A stretch of 64,000 bases of DNA from Sva-07 sp963741755 (GCA_963741755.1 CAVUJG010000001.1:351079-415078), one strand, 5' to 3'. Shown: positions 33,020-46,197, numbered from the stretch's first letter. Notes: a model not told the origin generated them from the sequence alone. Program-made: numbers and translations.

Positions 33020-34188
33020 TCACGAGGATTTTTTCGGGGGATTCGTCCGAGAGGACTTCGAGGACGGCTTGGCCTTGGCCTTGTTGGCCTGTGCCTCTTG
33101 TCGGGTCGGCGTTGGGCGACCCTTCGCCCCCGACGACGGAGTCGGGCGGTTCTTGGGTGGGGTCACCCGCTTGCTGGTCGGTGCCGGAGCGGCCTTCGTA
33201 CTCTTGGTCGATCCTTGGCATCCTTGCCAGCCGTGGATGGCTTCTTCGAATTTCCTGCGCCTTTGGCATCGGGTGTCGGACCGGCGAGATCGCGCTTGGC
33301 CTGAGCGAAGAATCCGCCACCCCCGCCGTCCGGGTTCTTCTTGGCCTCTTCCCGTGCAGCCTCGCCGGCACGCTGCGCCTGACGGCCGATCGACTCGTCG
33401 TGGCCGTAGAACGCACGGGTGATGTACGCCTGCTGCATGATGCGGAAGATCGTCTGGAAGATGTAGTACACGACGAGCGCTGCGAGGAAGAAGATCTGGA
33501 AGATTGCGAAGAACACCGGCAGGTACTGCATCAGCTTCTGCTGCGTGGCCGACATCGTCGGGCTGATCGACGCCCGTGCCGCCACCATGCGCTGCTGGAC
33601 GAAGTACAACCCGGCCAACACGACGACCAGCGACACGTACCAGATGCCGGTCCCGAAGCCGTCAGCGACGGCCTCAGCGGCCGACTTCGACAAGTCGATG
33701 CCGAAGGACATGATCGACTGCTCGCCGAAGAGCGACTTGTACAGTGCCGAATCGACCGCGAGGTAACGGGGGATGAAGCCGGGATTGAGGACCTCATCAG
33801 GTCGACCGAACGCTCCCCACACCGCATCGGACACCGGTCGAGCTGCCCCGACCGGCCGGTAGGCCCAGCCGCGCAGGACCCGGAACATGATGTAGAACAC
33901 CGGCGCCTGCGCGAGCAGGGGCAAACACGAGGCCATCGGGTTGACCTTGTGCTCCTGGTAGAGCTTCATCATCTCTTCGTTGAGCTTGGTGCGGTCGTTG
34001 CGGTACTCGTTCTGCAACTTGCGCATCTCCGGCGCCAGCTTCTGCATCTCGAGCATGCCCTTGGTGCTCTTCAACGTCAGCGGGGTGGTGATCGCCATGA
34101 CGACGGCAGCGATCATCGCAATGGCGATGGTGTAGTTGTCGGTGAGGCCGTAGAACCACGACAGCAGGGCAGCAGGAATCTCGAACAT
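33020..34188 (-). CDS. yidC: Membrane insertase YidC/OxaA (one indel before the tail)
   Basis: About 389 residues when corrected. It inserts proteins into the membrane with or without SecYEG. Transmembrane segments occur at the start (FEIPAALLSWFYGLTDNYTI), at VNPMASCLPLLAQAPVFYIM, at GTGIWYVSLVVVLAGLYFVQ and in the QKLMQYLPVFFAIFQIFFLA and ALVVYYIFQTIFRIMQQAYI region. As read, the frame ends at 33163 in RPRVRRPLRHRPASG, but restoring one base near 33212 yields a Lys/Pro/Ser-rich cytoplasmic tail (TKSTKAAPAPTSKRVTPPKN ... NPPKKSS) ending at 33020, the kind of basic tail expected in this phylum. Confidence 0.93.
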
Positions 34189-34192
34189 CGAC

Positions 34193-34495
34193 TCAGTCGA
34201 CCTCTCGGGTGGGCGGTGCGATCACGAGATCGTCACCTGGAGTACCGCAGCAAGCGCTCGGCAGTGGATCAGACACGGGATCGGGCACCGGATCGAAGCC
34301 GCTCGGACCGAAGGGTCGACACCGAAGCAACCGGCGCAACGTCAGCCATCCGCCGGTCGCCGTGCCGTGGAGCTCGAAGGCGTCATGGGCATAGTTCGAG
34401 CAGGTGGGATAGAAGCGGCAGGGGGATGGGCGGCCGGCGAAGGCCTGCTGGTACGACTCGATCCACGACAGCGCGCGACGCTGTGACCAGGTCAT
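34193..34495 (-). CDS. yidD: Membrane protein insertion efficiency factor YidD
   Basis: A 100-residue protein of the YidD family. MTWSQRRALSWIESYQQAFA leads to the signature PCRFYPTCSNYAHDAFELHG with its Cys pair and TLRRLLRCRPFGPSGFDPVP. It is an amphipathic membrane-associated factor acting near YidC. The tail after PVPDPVSDPLPS is longer than in E. coli. The ATG overlaps the rnpA stop by four bases, and yidC follows after four bases, so the group is one transcription unit. Confidence 0.93.
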   Translation of the reverse strand: MTWSQRRALSWIESYQQAFAGRPSPCRFYPTCSNYAHDAFELHGTATGGWLTLRRLLRCRPFGPSGFDPVPDPVSDPLPSACCGTPGDDLVIAPPTREVD

Positions 34496-34827
34496 TCGAG
34501 CGCGTTCTGGTGCCGTCGCACCTTGTCCATGAGCGACGCCATCGCGCGCTCGATCTCGACGAACGTGTGTTCGCATGCGGGAACCCGAGCGCCGATCAGA
34601 TACAGACCGGGCGGGACGTCGGAGTTGGCCAGCACCGCACGAAGTCGACGGCGTAGCCGATTGCGTGACACGGCGGAACCGACGGCGCGCCCGATGGCGA
34701 ACGCCACCTGCGGGGGAGCCAGGTCGGGATCGAGGACGAACGAACACCACAGCGGATCGGTCCGGACCCGAACCCCATCGCGCCGGAGGCGGACGAAGGC
34801 GTCGCGTTCGCGGACCCGGTCGATCAA
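34492..34827 (-). CDS. rnpA: Ribonuclease P protein component
   Basis: A 111-residue basic protein that helps the RNase P RNA process tRNA 5' ends. It reads LIDRVRERDAFVRLRRDG, VAFAIGRAVGSAVSRNRLRR (the RNR motif) and RLRAVLANSDVPPGLYLIGA. The proposed TTG start at 34827 overlaps the rpmH stop (CTTGA), which fits the usual length. A longer open frame upstream only copies rpmH in another frame and has no RnpA similarity. Confidence 0.9.
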   Translation of the reverse strand: MIDRVRERDAFVRLRRDGVRVRTDPLWCSFVLDPDLAPPQVAFAIGRAVGSAVSRNRLRRRLRAVLANSDVPPGLYLIGARVPACEHTFVEIERAMASLMDKVRRHQNALE

Positions 34828-34958
34828 GCCGAAAGTCGGGCCCGGCCCTTGGCCCGGCGTGACTTCAGCACCGCACGACCGGCGCGGGTGCTCATACGCG
34901 CACGGAAGCCGTGCTTGCGGGCTCGGCGGCGCTGGTTGGGCTGATAGGTACGCTTCAC
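34824..34958 (-). CDS. rpmH: 50S ribosomal protein L34
   Basis: A 44-residue basic protein, MKRTYQPNQRRRARKHGFRA and RMSTRAGRAVLKSRRAKGR, the universal L34 sequence, ending ARLSA. The start codon is GTG at 34958. L34 is the first gene leftward from the origin and overlaps rnpA, an arrangement kept across bacteria. Confidence 0.95.
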   Translation of the reverse strand: MKRTYQPNQRRRARKHGFRARMSTRAGRAVLKSRRAKGRARLSA

Positions 34959-35293
34959 GGCTGACTCCGGACGGTTCGAGGCAAATCATGTTCCGCCGAC
35001 GACCACCTCGACGGGTGCGCGCCTCACGGACTGACCTAGCAAGGCTAGAGGCACCTGTGCACTTGTGCCAACCGCTGGGTGCAAACCACAGCGATGTAAG
35101 TTGTCCACAAGAAGCGCCGTTGCGTCATCACACCAGCGTGTGCGCCACGTTTGGCCGGATTCGACCATCGCTCGGTCAAGTTTTCGTGCGAGATCGCGCG
35201 TGCTAGGTTCGCTGTCCCGCAGTAGGTCACCGACATGTCCACATTCTGTGGACAACGGTGTGGACCACTGTCGACCAAATCGGGGGACCTCAG
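34959..35293. other. rpmH-dnaA intergenic region with DnaA boxes
   Basis: A 335-base non-coding space between divergent rpmH and dnaA. It contains an exact DnaA box TTGTCCACA at 35101-35109 and a group close to dnaA: ATGTCCACA at 35235-35243, TTGTCCACA on the minus strand at 35255-35247 and TGGTCCACA on the minus strand at 35267-35259. These probably autoregulate dnaA and may be part of the origin. GGGGGA at 35282-35287 is the likely dnaA ribosome binding site. No open frame of note. Confidence 0.75.
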
Positions 35294-36697
35294 GTGACAG
35301 ACAGCGCAGACGTGTGGACACAGGTGACACTCTCACTGCGTTCACAGCTCGCCGAGTCGGTCTGGTTCTCCACGTTCCAAGATGTGGCGCCACTCCCGTC
35401 CGACGACGACACACTGCGATTGCTCGCACCCAGCGCATATGTTCGTGACCGGATCATGAGCCGCTACCTCCCGCTGGTGACCGAAGCACTCGAGGACGCG
35501 AACGAGGGCCATCGCACGGTCGAGATCGCCGTCGAGACCAGTGGCGAGACCAGCGTCGTCGTCAACGAAACCGAAACGAGCGGTGACTCACCTCCGACGA
35601 CATCCGACGACCACACGCTCGACAACCGGACGAACACGTCGAACGCAGAAGCGACACGCTCGCTGCTGCTCGACGAGGCCGGGCTCAACCCGCGTTACAC
35701 GTTCGAGACCTTCGTCAAGGGCGCGTCGAACCAGTTCGCCCTCGCAGCGGCACTGCGCGTCGCCGAAACGCCGGCGCGGAGCTACAACCCGTTGTTCATC
35801 TACGGATCGGCAGGACTTGGCAAAACGCACCTCCTGCACACGATCGGGCACTACGTGCACTCGAACTATCAGCACCACGAGGTCCGATACGTTTCGACCG
35901 AAACGTTCATGAACGAATACGTCGACGCGATCCGTCAGAACACGACGAACTCGCTGCGCCGTCGTTACCGCGACATCGACGTGCTGTTGATCGACGACAT
36001 CCAATTCATCGCCGGCAAGGAAGGCCTCCAGGAGGAGTTCTTCCACACGTTCAACTCGCTGCACGGCGCCAACAAGCAGGTCGTGATCTCGTCCGACCGG
36101 ATGCCCGATGCGATCCCCACGCTCGAGGAGCGCCTGCGCGGACGGTTCAAGTGGGGCCTGATCACCGACATCCAGCCGCCTGACCTCGAGACCCGCCTCG
36201 CCATCTTGCGCAACAAGTCCGAACGCGACCGCGTCCTCGTCCCCGACGACACCCTCGAGTTCATCGCCACCAACATCGCGACCAACATCCGCGAACTCGA
36301 AGGTGCGCTGATCCGCGTGACCGCCTTCGCCAGTCTCAACCAGGTCCCGATCACCACCGACCTCGCCGAAACGCAGCTCGCCGACCTGCTCACCGACAGC
36401 AAGCCGAAAGCTCGCACCGACGACGAACTCCTCGCTGACATCGCGGCGATCCTCAAGTTCCCCGTCGAAGACCTCAAGGGTCGCAGCCGCCAGCGGCCAC
36501 TCGTCACCGCCCGCCAGATCGCGATGTACGTGTTCCGCGAACTCACCGACCTCAGTTACCCGGCGATCGCCCGGCTCTTCGGTGGTCGCGACCACACCAC
36601 GGTGATCCACGCCAACGAGAAGATCCAACGCCTCATGAGCGAACGCAAACAGATCTACGACCAGGTCACCGATCTCCTCCAGCAGCTCAAGGCATGA
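35294..36697 (+). CDS. dnaA: Chromosomal replication initiator DnaA
   Basis: A 467-residue AAA+ initiator. The GTG at 35294 (VTDSADVWTQVTLSLRSQL) gives the normal domain I; upstream codons to 35258 are open but run through DnaA boxes. Domain I is followed by an acidic, Ser/Thr-rich linker, and domain III starts LNPRYTFETFVKGASNQFAL with Walker A GSAGLGKTHLLH near residue 172, Walker B DVLLIDDIQFIAGKEG and the sensor region SSDRMPDAIPTLEERLRGRF. Domain IV holds RPLVTARQIAMYVFRELTDL and the DNA-binding signature GGRDHTTVIHANEKI. Confidence 0.98.
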   Translation: MTDSADVWTQVTLSLRSQLAESVWFSTFQDVAPLPSDDDTLRLLAPSAYVRDRIMSRYLPLVTEALEDANEGHRTVEIAVETSGETSVVVNETETSGDSPPTTSDDHTLDNRTNTSNAEATRSLLLDEAGLNPRYTFETFVKGASNQFALAAALRVAETPARSYNPLFIYGSAGLGKTHLLHTIGHYVHSNYQHHEVRYVSTETFMNEYVDAIRQNTTNSLRRRYRDIDVLLIDDIQFIAGKEGLQEEFFHTFNSLHGANKQVVISSDRMPDAIPTLEERLRGRFKWGLITDIQPPDLETRLAILRNKSERDRVLVPDDTLEFIATNIATNIRELEGALIRVTAFASLNQVPITTDLAETQLADLLTDSKPKARTDDELLADIAAILKFPVEDLKGRSRQRPLVTARQIAMYVFRELTDLSYPAIARLFGGRDHTTVIHANEKIQRLMSERKQIYDQVTDLLQQLKA

Positions 36698-36962
36698 TCG
36701 ACTCCATGACTCGGCTCGCGAACAACCCTCTCGCGAACAAACATGGGGACGGACATCGGACAACCCGTTCGAACCAGTGGACATCGCGGACTTGTCCACC
36801 GGAGCACATCGGTGCAATTCGCGACCTGGGGATCACCTGCCCATCCCGTGTGGACGCCCACAGTGGCCCTACGCTGCAGCAACGCGTGGTTGTCCCCAAT
36901 CCACAGCACCTACTACTGACATTGAACATTGAGACATCCCTGCATGAGGAGAAGTGCCCACT
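36698..36962. other. dnaA-dnaN intergenic region, probable oriC
   Basis: In Actinobacteria oriC usually lies here. Candidate DnaA boxes are TTGTCCACC at 36792-36800, the minus-strand box GCGTCCACA at 36857-36849 and TTGTCCCCA at 36890-36898, with weaker GTGGACAT-type sites between. An 11-base direct repeat CTCGCGAACAA occurs at 36715-36725 and 36730-36740 with a 15-base period. The right end (36900-36945) is comparatively AT-rich. AGGAG at 36946-36950 serves dnaN. Confidence 0.65.
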
Positions 36963-38057
36963 GTGAAGTTTCGTTGCGAACGTGATGTGCTCGCCGACGC
37001 CGTCGGCTCCGCTGGACGAGCGGCGACGAACCGAACGGGCACGCTGCCGGTCCTTTCCGGCGTCCGCATGGAAGTCGACGGCGACACCCTCACCGTCACC
37101 GGCACCGACCTCGAGCTGACCATTCGGCTCAGCGTCGACGTGGGTGGAGAACGCAACGGCGCCGCCGTCGTGCCCGCCCGACTCGTCGGTGACATCGTCA
37201 AGGCACTGCCTGCCGGCGCTGTGCACGTCGAACTCGGCGACGACGAGATGTCGATCAGCGCCGGTCGCTCACAGTTCTCTGTTCGGCCGCTGTCACTCGA
37301 CGACTACCCGAGCCAGGCCGAGCCGTCTGCCGACGCCGTGACCCTTCCCGCCGAGGCAATGGCCGACGCACTGCGCCAGGTCGTGCGCGCCGCGTCGACC
37401 GACGACGCCCGCGCCGTGTTGACCGGCGTTCTGCTCGCCTCCGACGAGGATGGCCTCCGCATGGTCGCGACCGATTCGTATCGACTCGCCGTTCGTGACC
37501 TACCCGACAGCGGCGTCCTCGCATCCGGCCAGAAGGTCCTCATCCCCGGACGTGCTCTCAGCGAACTCCAGCGCCTGCTCGGCGACGTCGAGGAACTCCA
37601 GGTCCGCCTCGGCGACCGCGAAGCCACCTTCGAGGCCGGCGGCACCCGGCTGAGCACGAGACTGATCGAAGGCGAGTTCCCGAACTATCGCAACCTGCTG
37701 CCATCGAGCTACCCGAACCTGCTCACCGTCGGCAAGGGCGCCATGCTCGAAGCGATCCGGCGCGTCAAGATCCTCGCCCAGGACTCGACACCCGTACGCC
37801 TCACACTCGGCGGCGACACGGTGCAACTCACCGCGATCACCCAGGACGTCGGCAACGCCGTCGAAGAGATCGATGCCAGCTACGACGGCACCGAGATGAC
37901 CGTTGCCTTCAACCCCGACTACCTCGCCGCCGGCATCGACGCCATCGACAGCGACGACGTCACGCTCGCCACGATGGACCCAATGAAGCCCGCTGTCCTG
38001 CGCGGCGTCGGACGCGACGACTACCTGTACCTGCTCATGCCGGTCCGGGTGCCGTAA
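36963..38057 (+). CDS. dnaN: DNA polymerase III sliding clamp (beta subunit)
   Basis: A 364-residue clamp that tethers DNA polymerase III. It begins VKFRCERDVLADAVGSAGRA; the three clamp domains follow, with VLSGVRMEVDGDTLTVTGTD, RAVLTGVLLASDEDGLRMVA, TDSYRLAVRDLP, FPNYRNLLPSSYPNLLTVGK and the C-terminal YLLMPVRVP (MPVR/MPMR end motif). The GTG at 36963 is chosen because VKFR matches family starts; GTG at 36954 (VPTVKFR) is in frame and only three bases from AGGAG, so it is possible but poorly spaced. Confidence 0.95.
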   Translation: MKFRCERDVLADAVGSAGRAATNRTGTLPVLSGVRMEVDGDTLTVTGTDLELTIRLSVDVGGERNGAAVVPARLVGDIVKALPAGAVHVELGDDEMSISAGRSQFSVRPLSLDDYPSQAEPSADAVTLPAEAMADALRQVVRAASTDDARAVLTGVLLASDEDGLRMVATDSYRLAVRDLPDSGVLASGQKVLIPGRALSELQRLLGDVEELQVRLGDREATFEAGGTRLSTRLIEGEFPNYRNLLPSSYPNLLTVGKGAMLEAIRRVKILAQDSTPVRLTLGGDTVQLTAITQDVGNAVEEIDASYDGTEMTVAFNPDYLAAGIDAIDSDDVTLATMDPMKPAVLRGVGRDDYLYLLMPVRVP

Positions 38058-38260
38058 TTCCTTTCGAGAGCTCACCACAGGCCAGTTGACGTCGATCGAG
38101 GTCGCTCTCGATCTGGCTCGTCGCTGGCGCTTCCCTCGCCAGCCGTGCTCCAGTTTCTTCGCCAGTGGGCAGATTCGGGTGACCCGGTGCACCGAGACCT
38201 GTGCGCAAACGTGAGTGGTCGCTCTCGCTTGCTCGGATTCTGTGAGACTGCGGGTTCTTC

Positions 38261-39337
38261 ATGATCGTGTCGCATCTGGAACTGGTCGACTTCAGGAACT
38301 ACGAGTCGGGCACGTTCGAGCTCACGTCAGGGACCACGGCGGTCATCGGCGACAACGGGCAGGGCAAAACCAATCTCGCCGAGGCGCTCGCCTTTCTGGC
38401 GACGCTGAGCAGCTTCCGATCGGTTCCCGGAGATGCGCTGGTTCGGGTCGGCGCGTCGACGGCGATCATCCGGGCCACGGTCGTCGATGACGACGGACGC
38501 GAGAGCCTGATCGAGATCGAACTCGCGGCTGCCGGCCGCAACCGAGTTCAGGTCAACCGCCAGCGATTGCAGCGCGTGCGCGACCTGCTCGGCACCGTGC
38601 GCGTCACCGTCTTCTCGCCCGACGACCTGATCCTCGTCAAGGGAAGCCCAGGCGAACGCCGTCGCTTCCTCGACGACACGCTGGTCGCACTGGCCGTCAA
38701 GTACGACACCGTCCGACTCGAGGTCGACCGCATCGTGCGCCAACGCAACACCCTGCTCAAGCAGGCCGGTGGCCGTCTCACCGACGAGATCGACGTCACG
38801 CTCGACGTCTGGGACGCGAAGTTCGCCGACATCGCCGACCAGTTCGGCTACGCCCGAGCAACGCTCGTCGCCAGGCTCGCTCCCATGGTGCAAGAGGCCT
38901 ACGAACAACTTGCCGGGATTCCGACGCCGATCGACATGTTCTACGAACCGCCGTGGCGATCGACCGGGCTCGCCGCGGCCCTCCTCGATGCCCGCCCGCT
39001 CGACATCCGCCGCGGCGTCAGCACCGTCGGACCGCATCGCGACGAGCTGACGCTGTCGATCGGCGGGCTCCCCAGCCGGACCCATGCGTCCCAGGGAGAG
39101 CAGCGCACACTCGCACTCGCCCTGCGGCTCGCGGGGCATCGTCTCGTGACCGAACGCACCGGCTCCGCGCCGGTGCTCGTGCTCGACGACGTGCTCTCCG
39201 AACTCGACGACCACCGAGCAACCGCGCTGCTCGACCATCTTCCGGCCGGGCAGGTCGTCATCACCACCGCCAGCGAGCTGCCGCCGGCCGCACGCGCCGA
39301 CCGCATTCTGCGCGTCCACGCAGGTCAGGTCCTCTGA
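38261..39337 (+). CDS. recF: DNA replication and repair protein RecF
   Basis: A 358-residue SMC-like ATPase that helps load RecA at gaps. MIVSHLELVDFRNYESGTFE leads to Walker A GDNGQGKTNL (about residues 31-40); VTVFSPDDLILVKGSPGERR and FLDDTLVALAVKYD are family motifs; the ABC signature lies in SQGEQRTLALALRLAGHRLV; Walker B is PVLVLDDVLSELDDHR. It follows dnaN after 203 bases in which I see no feature beyond a weak ribosome binding site, so it may have its own promoter. Confidence 0.95.
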   Translation: MIVSHLELVDFRNYESGTFELTSGTTAVIGDNGQGKTNLAEALAFLATLSSFRSVPGDALVRVGASTAIIRATVVDDDGRESLIEIELAAAGRNRVQVNRQRLQRVRDLLGTVRVTVFSPDDLILVKGSPGERRRFLDDTLVALAVKYDTVRLEVDRIVRQRNTLLKQAGGRLTDEIDVTLDVWDAKFADIADQFGYARATLVARLAPMVQEAYEQLAGIPTPIDMFYEPPWRSTGLAAALLDARPLDIRRGVSTVGPHRDELTLSIGGLPSRTHASQGEQRTLALALRLAGHRLVTERTGSAPVLVLDDVLSELDDHRATALLDHLPAGQVVITTASELPPAARADRILRVHAGQVL

Positions 39338-39349
39338 CGCCTCGCTTGC

Positions 39350-39448
39350 GATGAGCGAAGCCGCCGTATGCGGTCGCTTGGCTCATCGGTGAGGTGGGAC
39401 ACGTCGTTGCGATGAGCGAACGCGCCGTATGCGGTCGGTTCCCTCATC
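39350..39448. repeat. Two palindromic repeats related to the parA-rsmG array
   Basis: Elements at 39350-39387 and 39411-39448 each begin GATGAGCGAA, have the core CCGTATGCGG and end CTCATC, with a 61-base period. Unit length and structure match the array at 31220-31442; the linker between them (GGTGAGGTGGGACACGTCG) is a diverged relative of that spacer. They fill the recF-dciA gap. Confidence 0.85.
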
Positions 39449-39479
39449 GCGGGACGTGGTCCGGGGCGAGGGGAGTACG

Positions 39480-39785
39480 GTGCGTGACGTGTCCGACCCG
39501 GTGCCGATCTCGCGATCGCTCGACTCCATCATGAAGTCGTTGCGCGGGACCGACCGGATCCAGATCGGCGGAGTGTTCGGCCGGTGGGACGACGCAGTCG
39601 GCCCGACCGTGGCTGCTCACGTTCGTCCGGTGCGCCTCGATCAGGGCGTGCTGACCGTCGAAGCCGACGAACCCGCCTGGGCCACTCAGGTCAAATTCCT
39701 GGCGGGCACGATCACTGCCCGACTCGCTGAGGTCGCGGGTGTCGAAATCGAGCGGATCGACGTCCGCGTCGGGCCGCGACGGTGA
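39480..39785 (+). CDS. dciA: DUF721 protein, DciA-type helicase loader
   Basis: A 101-residue protein beginning VRDVSDPVPISRSLDSIMKS. The DUF721 core RIQIGGVFGRWDDAVGPTVA, AHVRPVRLDQGVLTVEADEP and AWATQVKFLAGTITARLAEV is complete. DciA loads or activates DnaB in bacteria that lack DnaC or DnaI, and no such loader is seen here. In mycobacteria (Rv0004) the gene sits between recF and gyrB exactly as here. GTG at 39480 follows GGGGAG at good spacing. The next 204 bases before gyrB hold a TAGGAT -10-like hexamer at 39842 and small hairpins but no gene. Confidence 0.85.
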   Translation: MRDVSDPVPISRSLDSIMKSLRGTDRIQIGGVFGRWDDAVGPTVAAHVRPVRLDQGVLTVEADEPAWATQVKFLAGTITARLAEVAGVEIERIDVRVGPRR

Positions 39786-39989
39786 GCGCCCCGAGCGTCG
39801 TTCAACGGGCCGGGCTCCCCGACTCCGTGACACCCCGCTGGTAGGATGAAACCCATTCGCGACGTCAGCATGGACGCTGGTTGACCCCCGGGGGAACCCC
39901 CGGAACCCAACCGGCTGATCGTGTTGAACGCCCAGAACAACATGCCTTTTCAGCATGTCCGCCAGACAGCCAGAAGTATCGAGGTACGA

Positions 39990-42020
<2,031 letters not shown>

Positions 42021-42050
42021 ACCGCGGACTTCTGACTCAACGGAACTGAC

Positions 42051-44501
<2,451 letters not shown>

Positions 44502-44567
44502 CCCTCGGCGCTCCGGCGCCGCTCGCGGCCATCGGTCGCCAGTCCGACCGCTCGACGGGAGGTGACG

Positions 44568-44882
44568 ATGCCGACCTCGGCGCGCGATCGTGGCCAAGCT
44601 GCCGTGTTCGTGCTGATCCTGGTGACCGTGATGTTCGTCGCCCTGTCGTCCGCGCTCGTCGTGGTCGGTGGCCACCTGATCGATCGGACGCGGGCACAAA
44701 CGGCAGCGGATGCTGCTGCACTCGCAGCGGTCGATGGCGGTGGTGACGCCGCTCGGGCACTGGTGCAGCGACACGGCGCGTCGCTGGTGTCGATCACGTA
44801 CGGACCCGCACCCGGTCAGGTGAACGTCGAGGTTCGGCACGGGACAGCCACCGCACGCGCCGCCGCGAGTGATGGTCCATGA
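44568..44882 (+). CDS. TadE/TadG-like pilin-related membrane protein
   Basis: A 104-residue protein starting MPTSARDRGQAAVFVLILVT. A positively charged head and a long hydrophobic helix (VLILVTVMFVALSSALVVVG), then DRTRAQTAADAAALAAVDGG, are the hallmarks of TadE/TadG-type proteins that associate with Flp pili or helicase/secretion loci. The rest is short and unspecific. The Shine-Dalgarno GGGAGGTGA at 44558-44566 is near-perfect for ATG 44568, so a GTG at 44562 inside it is rejected. The stop overlaps the start of the DUF3566 gene, suggesting coupling. No pilus motor genes are nearby. Confidence 0.75.
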   Translation: MPTSARDRGQAAVFVLILVTVMFVALSSALVVVGGHLIDRTRAQTAADAAALAAVDGGGDAARALVQRHGASLVSITYGPAPGQVNVEVRHGTATARAAASDGP

Positions 44883-45877
44883 CGGCACGTGACGATTCGT
44901 TCCCAGCGATACTGCCTACACTCCTGGAGATGAGCAAGACCGAGCGCGATCTCGATCTGGAGATCGACGCGCTCGATGACGAACTCGACGACTCGCTGCT
45001 CGACGAGGAAATCCGCGATTCCGAGGTCGATGAGGTCGACGCGGTCGACGCGGTCGACGAGGTCGATGAGGTCGAGGACGATCATGACGAGTCCTACGAA
45101 CTCCCCGAGATCATCATGGCGACCGAAGAGGACGAGGAGGATGACGACGCCGATCCCGAGCGCGACGGCGCCGACATCGATCCGTTGATCGCACGTGAGG
45201 CGCCGGAGCCCGACGTCAGCGACGATGTCCTCGAAGAGTTGCGTCGAGCCGACATCGACGGCCCGACGGTTGCATTGGCGCCGCAGGACGACACCTCGTC
45301 GGCGATTCGCCGTCCCCGACGCGCACCCGACTACGACCCGGCGCCGTATCCCATTCCGATGACGGTGCCGCGAATGCTCGGCCGCAAGCCGCGTGTTCGC
45401 CGGGTCACCCGCGTCGTGCGCCACGTCGACCCGTGGAGTGTGTTCAAGATCGCGATCGTTGCAAACATCGTGCTCTACCTGATCGTGTTGACCGCTGGCG
45501 TGTTGTTGTGGAACGTCGCCTACGCCACGGGCACCGTCGACAACGTCGAACGGTTCTTCGAGTCGTTCGGCTGGTCGTCGTTCGAGTTCAACGGCGGCGA
45601 GATCTACCACAATGCGTGGATCGGCGGTCTCTTCGTCGTGATCGGCCTCACGGGCCTCGCCGTGCTCCTCGCCACGTTGTTCAACCTGATCACCGACCTC
45701 GTCGGTGGCATGCGCTTCACGGTGCTCGAGGAAGAAGTCGTCGAGGCGCGTCCGTCGCCGATGCGACGATTCGTGGTTCGCCGAGCCGAGCCCGAGGTTC
45801 CCCACGTCTCCTATGACGAGTCCGGTCCGATCGTGCGCGAGGCGATCACCGATGACAGCGGCAGTCTTCCGCGCTGA
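44879..45877 (+). CDS. DUF3566 membrane protein with long acidic N-terminus
   Basis: A 332-residue protein. Residues 20-120 are extremely acidic, with runs of Asp/Glu/Val (EVDAVDAVDEVDEVEDDHDE), and then a basic patch RKPRVRRVTRVVRHVDPWS precedes two transmembrane helices, FKIAIVANIVLYLIVLTAGV and AWIGGLFVVIGLTGLAVLLA, the DUF3566 core. In mycobacteria the homologue (Rv0007) lies between gyrA and tRNA-Ile, as here. The ATG at 44879 overlaps the previous stop (ATGA); ATG at 44930 (MSKTERDLDLEID) is an alternative. Molecular role unknown. Confidence 0.85.
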   Translation: MTARDDSFPAILPTLLEMSKTERDLDLEIDALDDELDDSLLDEEIRDSEVDEVDAVDAVDEVDEVEDDHDESYELPEIIMATEEDEEDDDADPERDGADIDPLIAREAPEPDVSDDVLEELRRADIDGPTVALAPQDDTSSAIRRPRRAPDYDPAPYPIPMTVPRMLGRKPRVRRVTRVVRHVDPWSVFKIAIVANIVLYLIVLTAGVLLWNVAYATGTVDNVERFFESFGWSSFEFNGGEIYHNAWIGGLFVVIGLTGLAVLLATLFNLITDLVGGMRFTVLEEEVVEARPSPMRRFVVRRAEPEVPHVSYDESGPIVREAITDDSGSLPR

Positions 45878-45912
45878 ACCGTGCAACCGACCGATAACCT
45901 CTCCGACTTGCC

Positions 45913-45989
45913 GGGGCTATAGCTCAGTCGGTTAGAGCGCTGCCCTGATAAGGCAGAGGTCACAAGTTCGATTCTTGTTAGCCCCACCA
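45913..45989 (+). tRNA. tRNA-Ile (anticodon GAU)
   Basis: GGGGCTA pairs with TAGCCCC in the acceptor stem. The D-arm contains AGCTCAGTCGGTTAGAGC, the anticodon loop CTGATAA gives GAU (Ile), and the T-arm contains the loop TTCGATT. The genome-encoded CCA follows at 45987-45989. It lies just after the DUF3566 gene, as in mycobacteria, where tRNA-Ala comes next. Confidence 0.97.
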
Positions 45990-46062
45990 ACCCGGCCGGT
46001 TGCGAGCGACGACACGTCGCCCGCCGCCGGGTGCCTGACGAGCGGGCTACCCTGCTCGTCGA

Positions 46063-46197
46063 ATGAAGTTCCTTCGACGAGCGTTCTCGGCCATCGCGCT
46101 GATGGGCTTCGCCGCTGCGGTCCTTCGGGTGCGCGGAACGGGCGGGACTCCACCGCAACACGGAGGATGGCGCCCACTCGAACTGCCGGATCCGTGA
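46063..46197 (+). CDS. Small single-helix membrane protein
   Basis: A 44-residue frame, MKFLRRAFSAIALMGFAAAV then LRVRGTGGTPPQHGGWRPLE and LPDP. A basic N-terminus, one hydrophobic segment and a Gly/Pro-rich end suggest a small membrane peptide. The last four bases overlap the GTG of the next gene (GTGA), which supports real translation. Function unknown. Confidence 0.55.
   Translation: MKFLRRAFSAIALMGFAAAVLRVRGTGGTPPQHGGWRPLELPDP

Noticed and set aside
38058..38260. A small gene or RNA between dnaN and recF
   Set aside because: Short frames there lack start signals and recognisable products, and no stable RNA fold or tRNA-like pattern was seen.
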